Shown piece after piece: positions 46,582-56,455 of a DNA stretch of 64,000 bases. Numbering within the stretch: the first letter of the stretch is position 1; each line of letters starts with the position of its first letter. The stretch lies in assembly GCF_000425105.1 (NCBI RefSeq), contig NZ_KE384304.1, positions 61,657-125,656 on the forward strand, given 5' to 3'. The translations under genes were made by a program, and so were the position numbers. Under the pieces are notes generated by a model. That model saw nothing but the letters and a program-made list of their open reading frames with translations, was not told the DNA's origin and ran no database searches. This DNA comes from Agrococcus lahaulensis DSM 17612. Its GTDB lineage: Bacteria > Actinomycetota > Actinomycetes > Actinomycetales > Microbacteriaceae.

Positions 46582-47409
46582 GTGAGTGCCCCTCTCCCCA
46601 CCTTCTCCGACGTCGCGAAGCGACCGCGGTGGATCGGCGTGCTCGTGCTGTGCATCGTCGTCGCGGGTGTCTTCGCGCTGCTCGGCCAGTGGCAGATCGA
46701 ACGGGCCGTCGAGCAGGGCCAGGCCGACGAGCGCGACACCGAGACCGCGGTGCCGCTCGAGGCGGTCGCCGAGCCCGGCTCCGCGCTCACGAGCGAGGCG
46801 GGCGGGCGCATGGTCGCCTTCTCGGGCACCTGGACCGATGACTTCGACACCCGCGTCGGCCGCGACCAGCACGGCGACCAGGGCAGCTGGGTCATCGGCC
46901 GCGTGCTCGTCGAGCAGCCCGCCGGCGGCAGCGCGTCGCTCGCCGTCGCCCTCTCGTGGCTGCCCGATCCCGCCGCGGCCGAGGCGCTCGCCGACTCGCT
47001 CGAGGCCGGCGACTCGGGCGAGCTCGTCGGCCGCCTCATGCCGCCCGAGGCGCCCACGATGGGCGACGTGCAGGGCGGCACGCGCGAGGCGATGAGCGTC
47101 GCCGAGCTCGTCAACGAGTGGGACGACTACGACGGCGTGGTCTACGGGTCGTACGCGATCCTCGACGAGCCGTCGGCAGCCGCATCCGACGCCCTGGTCG
47201 ACGGGGCCGAGCCGATCGTCTCGGTGCGCCCCGAGGTCGACGCGCAGCTCAACTGGCTCAACGTCTTCTACGCGATCGAGTGGATCGCCTTCATGCTCTT
47301 CGCCTTCTACCTCTGGTACCGGCTCGTGAAGGATGCGCTCGAGCGCGAGATCGAGGACATCGAGGATGCAGAGGCTGCGGCCGCCGAAGCGACCGAGCCC
47401 CGCCGATAG
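46582..47409 (+). CDS. SURF1 family protein
   Basis: A 275-residue membrane protein with one N-terminal (WIGVLVLCIVVAGVFALLGQ) and one C-terminal helix (AIEWIAFMLFAFYLWYRL) bracketing an extracytoplasmic domain. WQIERA after the first helix and FSGTW are SURF1 signatures; SURF1 assists heme-copper cytochrome oxidase assembly. GTG start, with TAGACT (46567-46572) nine bases upstream and no ribosome-binding site. No oxidase genes are nearby. Confidence 0.88.
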   Translation: MSAPLPTFSDVAKRPRWIGVLVLCIVVAGVFALLGQWQIERAVEQGQADERDTETAVPLEAVAEPGSALTSEAGGRMVAFSGTWTDDFDTRVGRDQHGDQGSWVIGRVLVEQPAGGSASLAVALSWLPDPAAAEALADSLEAGDSGELVGRLMPPEAPTMGDVQGGTREAMSVAELVNEWDDYDGVVYGSYAILDEPSAAASDALVDGAEPIVSVRPEVDAQLNWLNVFYAIEWIAFMLFAFYLWYRLVKDALEREIEDIEDAEAAAAEATEPRR

Positions 47410-47419
47410 GCTGGTAGCC

Positions 47420-47946
47420 GTGCCCCGCCCCATCGAACAGCTGCCGCAGATCCGCTCCGCCATCCGCTTCTACCGGGTGATGTCGTGGGTGACGGGCCTG
47501 TTCCTGCTGCTGCTCGTCGCCGAGATGGTGCTGAAGTACTCGCCCACCCACGTCGAGGTCTTCGCGGGTGGCTCGGGCGGCCTGCTCTCGCTCCAGCGCG
47601 TCGTGCCCGGCGACGGCTGCCAGTGGTACTCGCTCTTCGTGCCCGGCGGCATGGGCTGCGAGATCACGTCGCTCGGCGACGGCTTCAACATCTCGCTCGC
47701 GATCCTCATCGTGCACGGCTGGATCTACGTCGTCTACCTGCTCGCGTGCTTCCGCCTCTGGAGCCTGCTGCGCTGGCCCTTCAAGCGCCTGCTCGCGATG
47801 GCCGCCGGCGGCGTCGTGCCCTTCCTCTCCTTCTTCGTCGAGCGCCGCATGCACGACGTCGCGGTCGCCGACCTCACCCGCCTCGAGGCCGAGCGGGCCG
47901 CGAGGGACGCCGCCGCTCCCGCTCCTGCAACCACTCCGGAGGCTTG

Positions 47947-47947
<1 letters not shown>
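47420..47947 (+). CDS. DUF3817 membrane protein
   Basis: 175 residues with three or four hydrophobic segments and the family end [23 protein letters not shown] 47420 is leaderless: TAGGCT at 47407-47412 lies seven bases upstream. Its stop overlaps the guaA ATG by one base. DUF3817 genes commonly precede guaA in this lineage; function unknown. The loop between segments holds two Cys (DGCQWYSLF and GGMGCEIT), possibly a disulfide outside the membrane. Confidence 0.88.
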
Positions 47948-49518
<1,571 letters not shown>

Positions 49519-49562
49519 AGCTGGTGTGAGCGCGTCGTGCACGCCGCTCCTCAGCTCAGACA

Positions 49563-49607
49563 ATGAAGAGGTCCGGACACCCCGATGGGGCGTCCGGACC
49601 TCTTCAT
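49563..49607. terminator. Bidirectional terminator between guaA and vapC
   Basis: ATGAAGAGGTCCGGAC (49563-49578) pairs perfectly with GTCCGGACCTCTTCAT (49592-49607), with an inner CCCC/GGGG stem. It can end both convergent transcripts. Confidence 0.92.
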
Positions 49608-49680
49608 AACTCGCACCCCGCGGCGTGCACGACGCGCTCGCGGGATGGAGGTAGGGCCGCGCAGCGGCGCTCGCACGGGA

Positions 49681-50085
49681 TCAGACCCGGATCAGCGCTA
49701 TGCCCGCGGTGCCCTCGAGCGGCTCGAAGTCGGCGTCCTGCGTCACGATCGGAAGGCCATGAGCGGCGGCGGTCGCGGCGATCCACAGATCGTTGACGTT
49801 GATCCGTCGTCCCGCCTCGACCAGGTGGACGCGGAGTCGCGCCCACTGGGCGGCGACGTCGGCATCGACGGGAAGCAGCTCGATGGTGGAGGCCGCCTCC
49901 AACGTCGCGAGCCGCCGCGCTCGAGTCTCGACGTCGGCGGCCACGAGGACTCCGGCCTGGAGCTCCGCGATGGTGATCGGGCTGATGGCGACCTCGTCTG
50001 GAAGCTGATCTGCGCGCACCTGGCGCCCCGACTCGAGGGCGATGAGCACGCTCGTGTCGAGCAACCCCTTCGGCGAGGGAGGCAT
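49681..50085 (-). CDS. VapC-type PIN domain ribonuclease toxin
   Basis: A 134-residue PIN nuclease. The Mg-binding acids are Asp10 (LLDTSVLIA), Glu41 (TIAELQAG), Asp99 (VNDLWIAATA) and Asp117/Asp119 (TQDADFE), so it looks intact. ATG overlaps the antitoxin stop by one base. VapC toxins cleave tRNA or rRNA when free of antitoxin; the target here is unknown. Confidence 0.92.
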   Translation of the reverse strand: MPPSPKGLLDTSVLIALESGRQVRADQLPDEVAISPITIAELQAGVLVAADVETRARRLATLEAASTIELLPVDADVAAQWARLRVHLVEAGRRINVNDLWIAATAAAHGLPIVTQDADFEPLEGTAGIALIRV

Positions 50086-50345
50086 CAGCGGATCGGCCCG
50101 AGGTCGTCGGTCGTGTCTCCGGCAAGCCGTTCGAGCTCGTCGCGCAGACCTGGATCCGCTTGCGCGCGCCCGAGCAGCCGCACGAGCTCGTCGCGGGTCA
50201 TCGGGCGTCGGTGGTCCTCGCGGATCGGCATCAGCTTCGCGACCGGACGGCCGCGCGACGTGATCGTCACGGGCTCACCGCCAGCGACTCGACGCAGCAC
50301 TTCGGCGGTGCGATTGCGGAGCTCGCGGGCGGCGATCTCGGTCAT
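50085..50345 (-). CDS. Phd/YefM-type antitoxin
   Basis: An 86-residue antitoxin. N-terminal DNA-binding domain MTEIAARELRNRTAEVLRRV, then GGEPVTITSRGRPVAKLMPI, typical of the prevent-host-death family; the C-terminal half should wrap the PIN toxin. Leaderless: minus-strand TACGTT lies six bases before ATG 50345. First gene of the pair; probably autorepresses its promoter. Confidence 0.9.
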   Translation of the reverse strand: MTEIAARELRNRTAEVLRRVAGGEPVTITSRGRPVAKLMPIREDHRRPMTRDELVRLLGRAQADPGLRDELERLAGDTTDDLGPIR

Positions 50346-50531
50346 GCGACGAACGTAGCACCTCGTAGCCCTTCGTGCGATGGCGGCTTGTGAGCGGACT
50401 CGCACACCATGCCGCAGTGCGCACAGCGCTCGCCGCCTCGACCGCTCTGCTGTGGATGCGGAGACGCTCGACGTCGCGTCCCTGCGGGATCTGCCGAACG
50501 GATGCACGGCGCGGCGGAGGATGATGGGCGC

Positions 50532-51236
50532 ATGGGAGAGCCGAGGGGGCGGGATGTGGCGGCCCGGGTCGTCGCCCTCTGGACGCTTGCGATCGGGTTC
50601 GGCGCGAGCGTGCTCGTCGGGCTGTCGCCGACCAGCTGGCTGCAGGCGCGGCTGCGCTACGCGTGCGAGTTCGAGGCCGAGGAGTGGGTGTGCGACGGCA
50701 ACGCGGCGCTCCTCGCCGCCGGCGCGAGCAGCCTCGTGCTCTCGACGCTCGCGCTCGGCAGCATCGCCCTCATCGTGCGGGCGACGTGGGACCGGGTGCG
50801 CCTGCGCGCCGAGCGGTTCGGCTGGATCGCGCTCATCGCGGTGCTGCCGACGCTCATCCTGTGCGGCCTGCTGCTCCTCGACGCCGCCACGCACGAGCCG
50901 GCCGGCGTCGAGCTCGACGACAGCCGCCTGGCGATGTGGATCGAGAGCGCGATGATCCCTGCCCTCGCCACCGCGGTCGCGGGCGTGCTCGCCGGCTCCG
51001 GACTGCGGATGCGCGCCCGCGGCCGCCCGCGGCGCGTCGCCTTCGTCACGATCCTGCCGGCGTTCGCGCTGCTGCTCGTCGCCGCGGTCATCTCGTTCCT
51101 CGGCACGCTGCCGACGGGGATCGTCGCGGCCTCCGCCATCGGCGCCGGTTGGTACCTCGCGGCAGCGGCGTGGCCGGGCGCCGCGAAGCAGACCGTCGGT
51201 GATGTCGATCCCGACCGTTCCCGTTCGACGTCCTGA
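50532..51236 (+). CDS. Membrane protein, paralogue of the gene at 51767
   Basis: 234 residues with five or so hydrophobic segments. After the first segment an extracytoplasmic loop carries LRYACEFEAEEWVCDG with two Cys. Shared with the gene at 51767 are the LRYxC loop, a second loop Cys, LPT, SRxAxW, a basic RxRARGR loop and LGTLxTxxVAASxIxAGW near the end. No known family recognised. ATG 50532 is preceded by GATGAT six bases upstream, so may be leaderless. It starts the sigma-factor operon. Confidence 0.72.
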   Translation: MGEPRGRDVAARVVALWTLAIGFGASVLVGLSPTSWLQARLRYACEFEAEEWVCDGNAALLAAGASSLVLSTLALGSIALIVRATWDRVRLRAERFGWIALIAVLPTLILCGLLLLDAATHEPAGVELDDSRLAMWIESAMIPALATAVAGVLAGSGLRMRARGRPRRVAFVTILPAFALLLVAAVISFLGTLPTGIVAASAIGAGWYLAAAAWPGAAKQTVGDVDPDRSRSTS

Positions 51237-51281
51237 GTGAGAGGGTCGAGACCGACCCACCAGATGACGAGGAGTCGAACC

Positions 51282-51731
51282 ATGCAGTACATGCTCATCA
51301 TGCGCGCGAACGACGAAGCGGTCGACGCGTACAAGGAGATCCCCTTCGAGCAGGTCATCGAGCGGATGGGGAAGTACAACGAGGCGATGATGGAGGCCGG
51401 CGTCATGATCGGCGGCGAGGGCCTGAGCGACGCGAGCGAGGGCTTCGTCGTCGACTTCAGCGCCGACCCGCCGCTCGTGACCGACGGCCCCTACGGCGAG
51501 ACGAAGGAGCTCTTCAACGGCTTCTGGATGCTCGAGGTGTCGTCGAAGGAGGAGGCCGCCGAGTGGGCCAAGCGCTGCCCGCTCGGACCGGGCGCGAAGC
51601 TCGAGGTGCGCCGCGTGCAGGGGCCCGACGACTTCCCCGCCGACAACGAGTGGATCCAGAAGGAGGAGGGCTGGCGCGAGGAGCAGGCCGCGAAGCGCGC
51701 CGCGAACACGCCGGGCGGCAGCGCCGGCTGA
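51282..51731 (+). CDS. YCII-related DGPF domain protein
   Basis: 149 residues, a dimeric ferredoxin-like fold protein. MQYMLIMRANDEAVDAY, LVTDGPYGETKELFNGFWML (the DGPF motif reads DGPY here) and VRRVQGPDDFPADN identify it. DGPF proteins occur beside ECF42-type sigma factors and are probably their targets. ATG follows GAGGAG. Lies between the two paralogous membrane proteins. Confidence 0.92.
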   Translation: MQYMLIMRANDEAVDAYKEIPFEQVIERMGKYNEAMMEAGVMIGGEGLSDASEGFVVDFSADPPLVTDGPYGETKELFNGFWMLEVSSKEEAAEWAKRCPLGPGAKLEVRRVQGPDDFPADNEWIQKEEGWREEQAAKRAANTPGGSAG

Positions 51732-51766
51732 TTGCGAGCCGACCCGCGGATCGGCATCATCGGCTC

Positions 51767-52474
51767 ATGAGCCTCGAGCTGGCACGGCGGCGGGCGGCGC
51801 GCGACATCGCGACCGCAGCGCTCGTCGCCGGGCTGCTCGCCGCCGTCCTCACCGCGATCGCGGCTATCGGCTGGTTGCGGGACGGCCTCCGCTACGGGTG
51901 CTCGCCGGCGGCGACCGGTGGTCGGGTCGAGTGGCACTGCGGCGACGGGCTCGTCCTGATGGAGCCCGGCGTCGCGATCGTCGCCTCCGGCGCGATCGCG
52001 CTGCTCGTGGCTGCGCTCGTCGTGCTGCTCGCAGCCTCCGACGATCAGCCGCGCGCGCACCGGCCGGTGGTGCTCGCGCTGCTCGCTTGCCTGCCCACGA
52101 TCGCGGTGTGCCTGCTGCTGCTCTCGATCGCGAGCGGGCACGACGCCGCCGAGCCCGTGGCGCCCAGCCGCGTCGCGCTCTGGCTCCAGCACGCCATGCC
52201 CGCGCTCCTCGCCACCGCGGCGGCGTCCCTCGTCGCGGCAGTGGGGGTGCGGCTGCGCGCCGCCGGTCGACGGCCCACGCTCGCGAGGGTGCTCGTGCTC
52301 TGCGCGCTCTGCCTGCTGCTCGGCGCGGTGGCGCTGTCGATGCTCGGCACGCTGTCGACGGCGGTCGTGGCCGCGTCGATCATCGCTGCCGGCTGGTGGA
52401 CCGCCGGTGCGGGGCTGCCCGCCGAGGGCGAGGCGGCGCCTGCCGATCGCCCAGCCGTCGGCGCGGAGCACTGA
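51767..52474 (+). CDS. Membrane protein, paralogue of the gene at 50532
   Basis: 235 residues with five or so hydrophobic segments and the loop LRYGCSPAATGGRVEWHCGD, again two Cys. Length and motif order match the protein at 50532 throughout (SRVALWLQHAMPALLATAA; LGTLSTAVVAASIIAAGW). Its stop is four bases before the sigma-factor GTG, so it is the gene most tightly linked to the sigma factor. Function unknown; a role in regulating the sigma factor is a hypothesis. Confidence 0.72.
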   Translation: MSLELARRRAARDIATAALVAGLLAAVLTAIAAIGWLRDGLRYGCSPAATGGRVEWHCGDGLVLMEPGVAIVASGAIALLVAALVVLLAASDDQPRAHRPVVLALLACLPTIAVCLLLLSIASGHDAAEPVAPSRVALWLQHAMPALLATAAASLVAAVGVRLRAAGRRPTLARVLVLCALCLLLGAVALSMLGTLSTAVVAASIIAAGWWTAGAGLPAEGEAAPADRPAVGAEH

Positions 52475-52478
52475 CGGC

Positions 52479-53747
52479 GTGCCCAGGGGAGACGCTGCCC
52501 ACTCCGCCCGGCGCTCCGTCGCGGCCGTGTGGCGCATCGAGTCGGCCCGCATCGTCGCGACGCTCACCCGCTTCACGGGCGACTTCTCGCTCGCCGAGGA
52601 CCTCGCGCAGGAGGCGCTCGCCGACGCCCTCGAGCAGTGGCCTGGGCGCGGGGCCCCCCGCAACGGCGCCGCGTGGCTCACCGCGGTGGCGAAGCGCAAG
52701 GCGATCGACCACTGGCGGCGCCGGGAGCGCTACGACGACCGGCTCGCCGCGATCGCGCACGACCTCGAGCGCGAGCAGGACGAGGCGGCGGATGCGATGC
52801 CCTGGGATCCCGACGAGATCGACGACGACGTGCTCCGGCTCGTGTTCACCGCGTGCCACCCTGTGCTGAGCCCGGCCGCGCGCGTCGCCCTCACGCTGCG
52901 CGTCGTCGCGGGGCTCGAGACGAGCGAGATCGCCCGAGCCTTCCTCGTGCCGGTGTCGACCATCCAGCAGCGCATCGTGCGCGCGAAGCAGGCGCTCGCC
53001 GACGCGGGCGTGCCCTTCGAGGTGCCGACCCGCGCGGAGCGCGCCGAGCGGCTCGGCGCCGTGCTGCAGACCGTCTACCTCCTCTTCACCGAGGGCCACG
53101 CGGCCACGGCGGGCGACGACTGGATGCGCCCCGACCTCGCGCGCGAGGCCCTCCGGCTCGCGCGCACCCTCGTCGCCCTGCAACCCGACGAGCCGGAGGT
53201 GCACGGGCTGCTCGCGCTGCTCGAGCTCACCGCCGCGCGCTTCCCTGCGAGGCTCGACGCGAGCGGCGAGCCGGTGCTGCTCGCAGACCAGGACCGCCGG
53301 CTGTGGGATCGCGGTGCGATCCGGCGCGGTCGGGCTGCCTTGCGCCGAGCCGAGAGCTTCGGCCGGGGTCTCGGGCACTACGGATTGCAGGCGGCGATCG
53401 CCGAGTGCCACGCCGCGGCACCCGACGTCGGCTCGACCGACTGGGCGCGGATCGTCGCTGCCTACGAGGCGCTCGAGCTGCTCACTCCGTCGCCGGTCGT
53501 CGCGCTCAACCGCGCGGTGGCAGTGTCGATGGCGGAGGGGCCGGCGGCGGCGCTCGCGATCGTCGACGAGCTCGCAAGCGAGAAGGCGCTCGTGATCGGG
53601 CACCTGCTGCCGTCGGTGCGCGGCGAGCTGCTCGCCCGCCTCGGCCGCGTCGACGAAGCGCGCGAGGCGTTCGCGCTCGCCGCCGACCGGGCGCAGAACG
53701 AGCGCGAGCGCGCCGTGCTGCTGGCCAAGGCTGCCGCCGGGCGCTGA
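52479..53747 (+). CDS. ECF42-type RNA polymerase sigma factor
   Basis: 422 residues. Sigma region 2 at about 13-85 (FTGDFSLAEDLAQEALADAL; WLTAVAKRKAIDHWRRRERY) and region 4 at about 118-172 (RVALTLRVVAGLETSEIARA; STIQQRIVRAKQAL). A 240-residue helical, TPR-like extension follows, with HGLLALLELTAARFPARLD and NRAVAVSMAEGPAAALAI, which defines the ECF42 group. That group is usually controlled through this extension rather than an anti-sigma factor. GTG start. Adjacent DGPF gene fits the group. Confidence 0.93.
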   Translation: MPRGDAAHSARRSVAAVWRIESARIVATLTRFTGDFSLAEDLAQEALADALEQWPGRGAPRNGAAWLTAVAKRKAIDHWRRRERYDDRLAAIAHDLEREQDEAADAMPWDPDEIDDDVLRLVFTACHPVLSPAARVALTLRVVAGLETSEIARAFLVPVSTIQQRIVRAKQALADAGVPFEVPTRAERAERLGAVLQTVYLLFTEGHAATAGDDWMRPDLAREALRLARTLVALQPDEPEVHGLLALLELTAARFPARLDASGEPVLLADQDRRLWDRGAIRRGRAALRRAESFGRGLGHYGLQAAIAECHAAAPDVGSTDWARIVAAYEALELLTPSPVVALNRAVAVSMAEGPAAALAIVDELASEKALVIGHLLPSVRGELLARLGRVDEAREAFALAADRAQNERERAVLLAKAAAGR

Positions 53748-53757
53748 GCCCCGCCGG

Positions 53758-54549
53758 TCACATCGGCAGCGCGAGGCAGAACGCTCGCACCGCGGCCGTG
53801 AACGCGGCGGGCCGCTCGAGGTTGCTGAGGTGTCCCGCGCCTTCGAGCACGAGCAGCTGCGCCCCGGGGATCGCCCTGGCGAACTCGTTCGCGACGCGGA
53901 GCGGCGACCGCGCGTCGAGCGCGCCCCAGATGAGCAGCGTCGGCACCGCGATGCGGGGCAGCTCGTCGCGGAGGTCGGCGTCGGCCATCGCGCGGAGCTG
54001 CCGGCGCAGCGTGGCTGGGCGGGTCGAGGCCGCCATCGCGCTCGCGAGACGGGCGGTCTCGGCGGGCGGGTCGGCCGCGAACAGACCGGGCGGCAGCTCA
54101 GGCAGGCCCGAATCGGCTGCGTCGAGCTGCCGGGCCGCGGCGTCGACGCGGTCGCGCAGCTCGACCGGCGGCAGCGAGCCGCGCCAGCCCGCGTAGGTGT
54201 CGGCGAGGATGAGCGCTCGAACCCGATCCGGATGCCTGCGGTGCAGCTCGAGGGCGATCGTGCCGTCCCACGAGATGCCGCCGACGACGGCCGGCTCGCC
54301 CGCGACCGCCTCGGTGAGCGCGGCGAGGCAGTCGGCGTAGTCGCCGAGCCCGAAGCCCTCCGGCACGTCGGAGGAGCGGCCCTGCCCGGGCTCGTCCCAC
54401 GCGATGACCGTGAAGTCGCGCGCGAGGTCCGCGAGCTGCGGGGCCCACGCGCGATGGTCGTCGCCGGCGCCATGGGCCAGCACGATCGGCGGCCCGTCGC
54501 CGACGCGCTCGAAGGCGACGTCGACCTCGCCCACGCGGAGCGTCTCCAC
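53758..54549 (-). CDS. Alpha/beta hydrolase
   Basis: 263 residues of the alpha/beta-hydrolase fold. HGAGDDHRAW gives the oxyanion region and DEPGQGRSS the strand-4 turn; the nucleophile elbow reads GGISWDGTIA, so the usual G-x-S-x-G has Asp in the last position. The acid lies in GALDARSP and the base His in EGAGHLSNLE. Substrate unknown. GTG 54549 is taken because minus-strand TAGCGT lies seven bases upstream; GTG 54558 is the alternative. Converges on the sigma-factor gene. Confidence 0.85.
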   Translation of the reverse strand: METLRVGEVDVAFERVGDGPPIVLAHGAGDDHRAWAPQLADLARDFTVIAWDEPGQGRSSDVPEGFGLGDYADCLAALTEAVAGEPAVVGGISWDGTIALELHRRHPDRVRALILADTYAGWRGSLPPVELRDRVDAAARQLDAADSGLPELPPGLFAADPPAETARLASAMAASTRPATLRRQLRAMADADLRDELPRIAVPTLLIWGALDARSPLRVANEFARAIPGAQLLVLEGAGHLSNLERPAAFTAAVRAFCLALPM

Positions 54550-54617
54550 GCCCGACACGCTACGCCGTGCGCGGTCTCGCTGACAGCCGCGCATATGGGG
54601 CCGACAGGGAGGGCTAC

Positions 54618-54623
54618 TACCCT
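54618..54623 (+). promoter_or_regulatory. -10 box for leaderless sufS
   Basis: TACCCT at 54618-54623 lies six bases before GTG 54630; no ribosome-binding site. Confidence 0.5.
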
Positions 54624-54629
54624 GGGTGG

Positions 54630-55922
54630 GTGACGACGACGAGTGCCGAGGCGACCCTGAACGAGGAGCGGATCGCGCTGCTGCGCGCCGACTTCCCGAT
54701 CCTCGCGGAGCAGCCCGGCGGCGTCCCCCTCGTCTACCTCGACTCCGGTGCGACGAGCCAGCAGCCGCGGCAGGTGCTCGAGGCCGAGTGGGCGTTCCGC
54801 ACCCAGCGGAACGCCGCCGTGCACCGCGGCGCGCACACGCTCGCGGCGCTCGCGACCGACGACTACGAGCTCGCGCGCGAGCGCATCGCGCGCTTCGTGG
54901 GCGCGAAGCCGACCGAGATCTCCTGGGCGATGAACGCGACGGATGCGCTCAACACCGTCGCGCTCTCGCTCGCCGAGGCGAACCGGGCCGGCGCGACCGA
55001 CCCGGCCCTCCGCATCCGCGAGGGAGACGAGATCCTCGTCACCGAGGCGGAGCACCACGCGAACCTGCTGCCGTGGCAACGGCTCGCCGACGAGACCGGC
55101 GCGACGCTGCGCTGGATCGAAGTGGACGACGACGGCGTCTGGACGCTCGAGGACGCGCTCGCCGCGATCACCGAGCGCACGCGGCTCGTCGCGATCGCGC
55201 ACGTCTCGAACGTCACGGGCCTCATCGCGCCCGTCGAGGCGATCGCCCGGGCCGCGCACGCGGTCGGCGCGCTCGTGGTGCTCGACGCATGCCAGTCGGT
55301 GCCGCACCGGCCCGTCGACCTCCACGCCCTCGGGGTCGACGCCGCGGCGTTCTCCAGCCACAAGATGCTCGGCCCCGGTGGCGTCGGCGTGCTCTACCTC
55401 GCGAGCGCGCTGGGCGCCGCGCTCCCGCCCGCGCGCGTGGGCGGCTCGATGATCACGACCGTGACGATGACCGAGCGCGACTACCTGCCGGCGCCTCAGC
55501 GCTTCGAGGCCGGCACGCAGCCGGTCGGCGCGATCGTGGGCCTCGCCGCCGCGGTCGACTACCTCGAGGCGGTCGGGATGCGCGCGATCGAGCGGCACGA
55601 GGTCGCGCTCGGCGAGCGGCTCGCCGCCGGCGCTGCCGCGATCGACGGCGTCCGCCTCGTCGGGCCACAACCGGGCAGCGAGCGCGCCGGCCTCGCGAGC
55701 GTCATCGTCGACGGCGTGCACGCGCACGACGTCGGCCAGGTGCTCGACGCCGCCGGCATCGCCGCGCGCGTCGGCCACCACTGCGCCCAGCCCCTCCACC
55801 GCCGCCTCGGCGTCGCGGCGACGACCCGCGCATCCACCTACCTCACGACGACCGAGGCCGAGGTCGATCGCTTCCTCGACGTGCTCTCGAGCGTGCGCTC
55901 CTACTTCGGGGTCGTGCGATGA
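54630..55922 (+). CDS. sufS: Cysteine desulfurase SufS
   Basis: A 430-residue class V aminotransferase-fold PLP enzyme that takes sulfur from cysteine for Fe-S cluster assembly. The PLP Lys is residue 245 in FSSHKMLGPGGVGVLY; the persulfide Cys is residue 385 in RVGHHCAQPLHRRLG, the SufS (group II) motif. GTG start with a leaderless promoter. Stop overlaps sufU by four bases. sufBCD are not in the window. Confidence 0.95.
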   Translation: MTTTSAEATLNEERIALLRADFPILAEQPGGVPLVYLDSGATSQQPRQVLEAEWAFRTQRNAAVHRGAHTLAALATDDYELARERIARFVGAKPTEISWAMNATDALNTVALSLAEANRAGATDPALRIREGDEILVTEAEHHANLLPWQRLADETGATLRWIEVDDDGVWTLEDALAAITERTRLVAIAHVSNVTGLIAPVEAIARAAHAVGALVVLDACQSVPHRPVDLHALGVDAAAFSSHKMLGPGGVGVLYLASALGAALPPARVGGSMITTVTMTERDYLPAPQRFEAGTQPVGAIVGLAAAVDYLEAVGMRAIERHEVALGERLAAGAAAIDGVRLVGPQPGSERAGLASVIVDGVHAHDVGQVLDAAGIAARVGHHCAQPLHRRLGVAATTRASTYLTTTEAEVDRFLDVLSSVRSYFGVVR

Positions 55923-56374
55923 GCGCCGCCCCGCGCGACCCGCTCGCCGGCCTCTACCAGGAGCTCATCCTCGAGCACGCGAAGCGCCGCTCGGGGGAGG
56001 GCGTGCTCGAGCCCGCCGACGCCGAGCGGTTCCTGCGCAACCCGACCTGCGGCGACGAGATCCGCCTGCGCGCGCGGCTCGACGGGGAGACGGTGGATGC
56101 GGTCGGCTGGGAGGGGCAGGGATGCTCGATCTCGCAGGCCTCCGCCTCCGTGCTCGCGGAGGACGTGCCCGGGCTCACGGCTGCAGGCGCGCGATCGCGC
56201 ATCGAGGCGCTCCGCGAGCTGCTGCGATCGCGCGGCTCGGTCGAGCCGGACGAGGCGCTGCTCGGCGACGCGGTCGCGTTCGCGGGCGTCGCGAGGTTCC
56301 CGATGCGGGTGAAGTGCGCGATGCTCGCGTGGGTCGCGCTCGAGGAGGCGCTCGACGAGCTCGACGCCCGCTGA
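55919..56374 (+). CDS. sufU: SufU-like Fe-S assembly / sulfur transfer protein
   Basis: 151 residues. Three conserved Cys (NPTCGDEIRL, GQGCSISQAS, MRVKCAMLAW) and the Asp in GD after the first Cys match the zinc-binding SufU family, which accepts sulfur from SufS. ATG overlaps the sufS stop. A two-gene sufS-sufU unit is complete enough for sulfur delivery. Confidence 0.94.
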   Translation: MSAAPRDPLAGLYQELILEHAKRRSGEGVLEPADAERFLRNPTCGDEIRLRARLDGETVDAVGWEGQGCSISQASASVLAEDVPGLTAAGARSRIEALRELLRSRGSVEPDEALLGDAVAFAGVARFPMRVKCAMLAWVALEEALDELDAR

Positions 56375-56455
56375 GCGGGGCGTCACGCGGCGTCACCTCG
56401 CGCCGGCCGGCATGTCGGCTGTGATGGGATGAGATGTCCCCCAAGGAGGTTTGAC

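Noticed and set aside
43473..47114. A 1213-codon open frame on the minus strand
   Set aside because: It lies opposite guaB3, glpD and SURF1, all well-conserved genes. Very high GC removes stop codons from the antisense frames; the translation is low-complexity Arg/Asp/Ala without motifs.
49681..50345. Toxin-antitoxin pair as part of a mobile island
   Set aside because: Composition matches its neighbours and no repeats or integrase remnants border it.
50342..50533. Minus-strand 63-codon frame with a CAHCGMVC motif
   Set aside because: It overlaps the antitoxin promoter region, has no ribosome-binding site, and the rest of the chain is shadow-like.
52380..55799. A 1139-codon open frame on the minus strand
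   Set aside because: Covers the sigma factor, hydrolase and sufS genes in a shadow frame; no domain is visible and codon use is unlike real genes.
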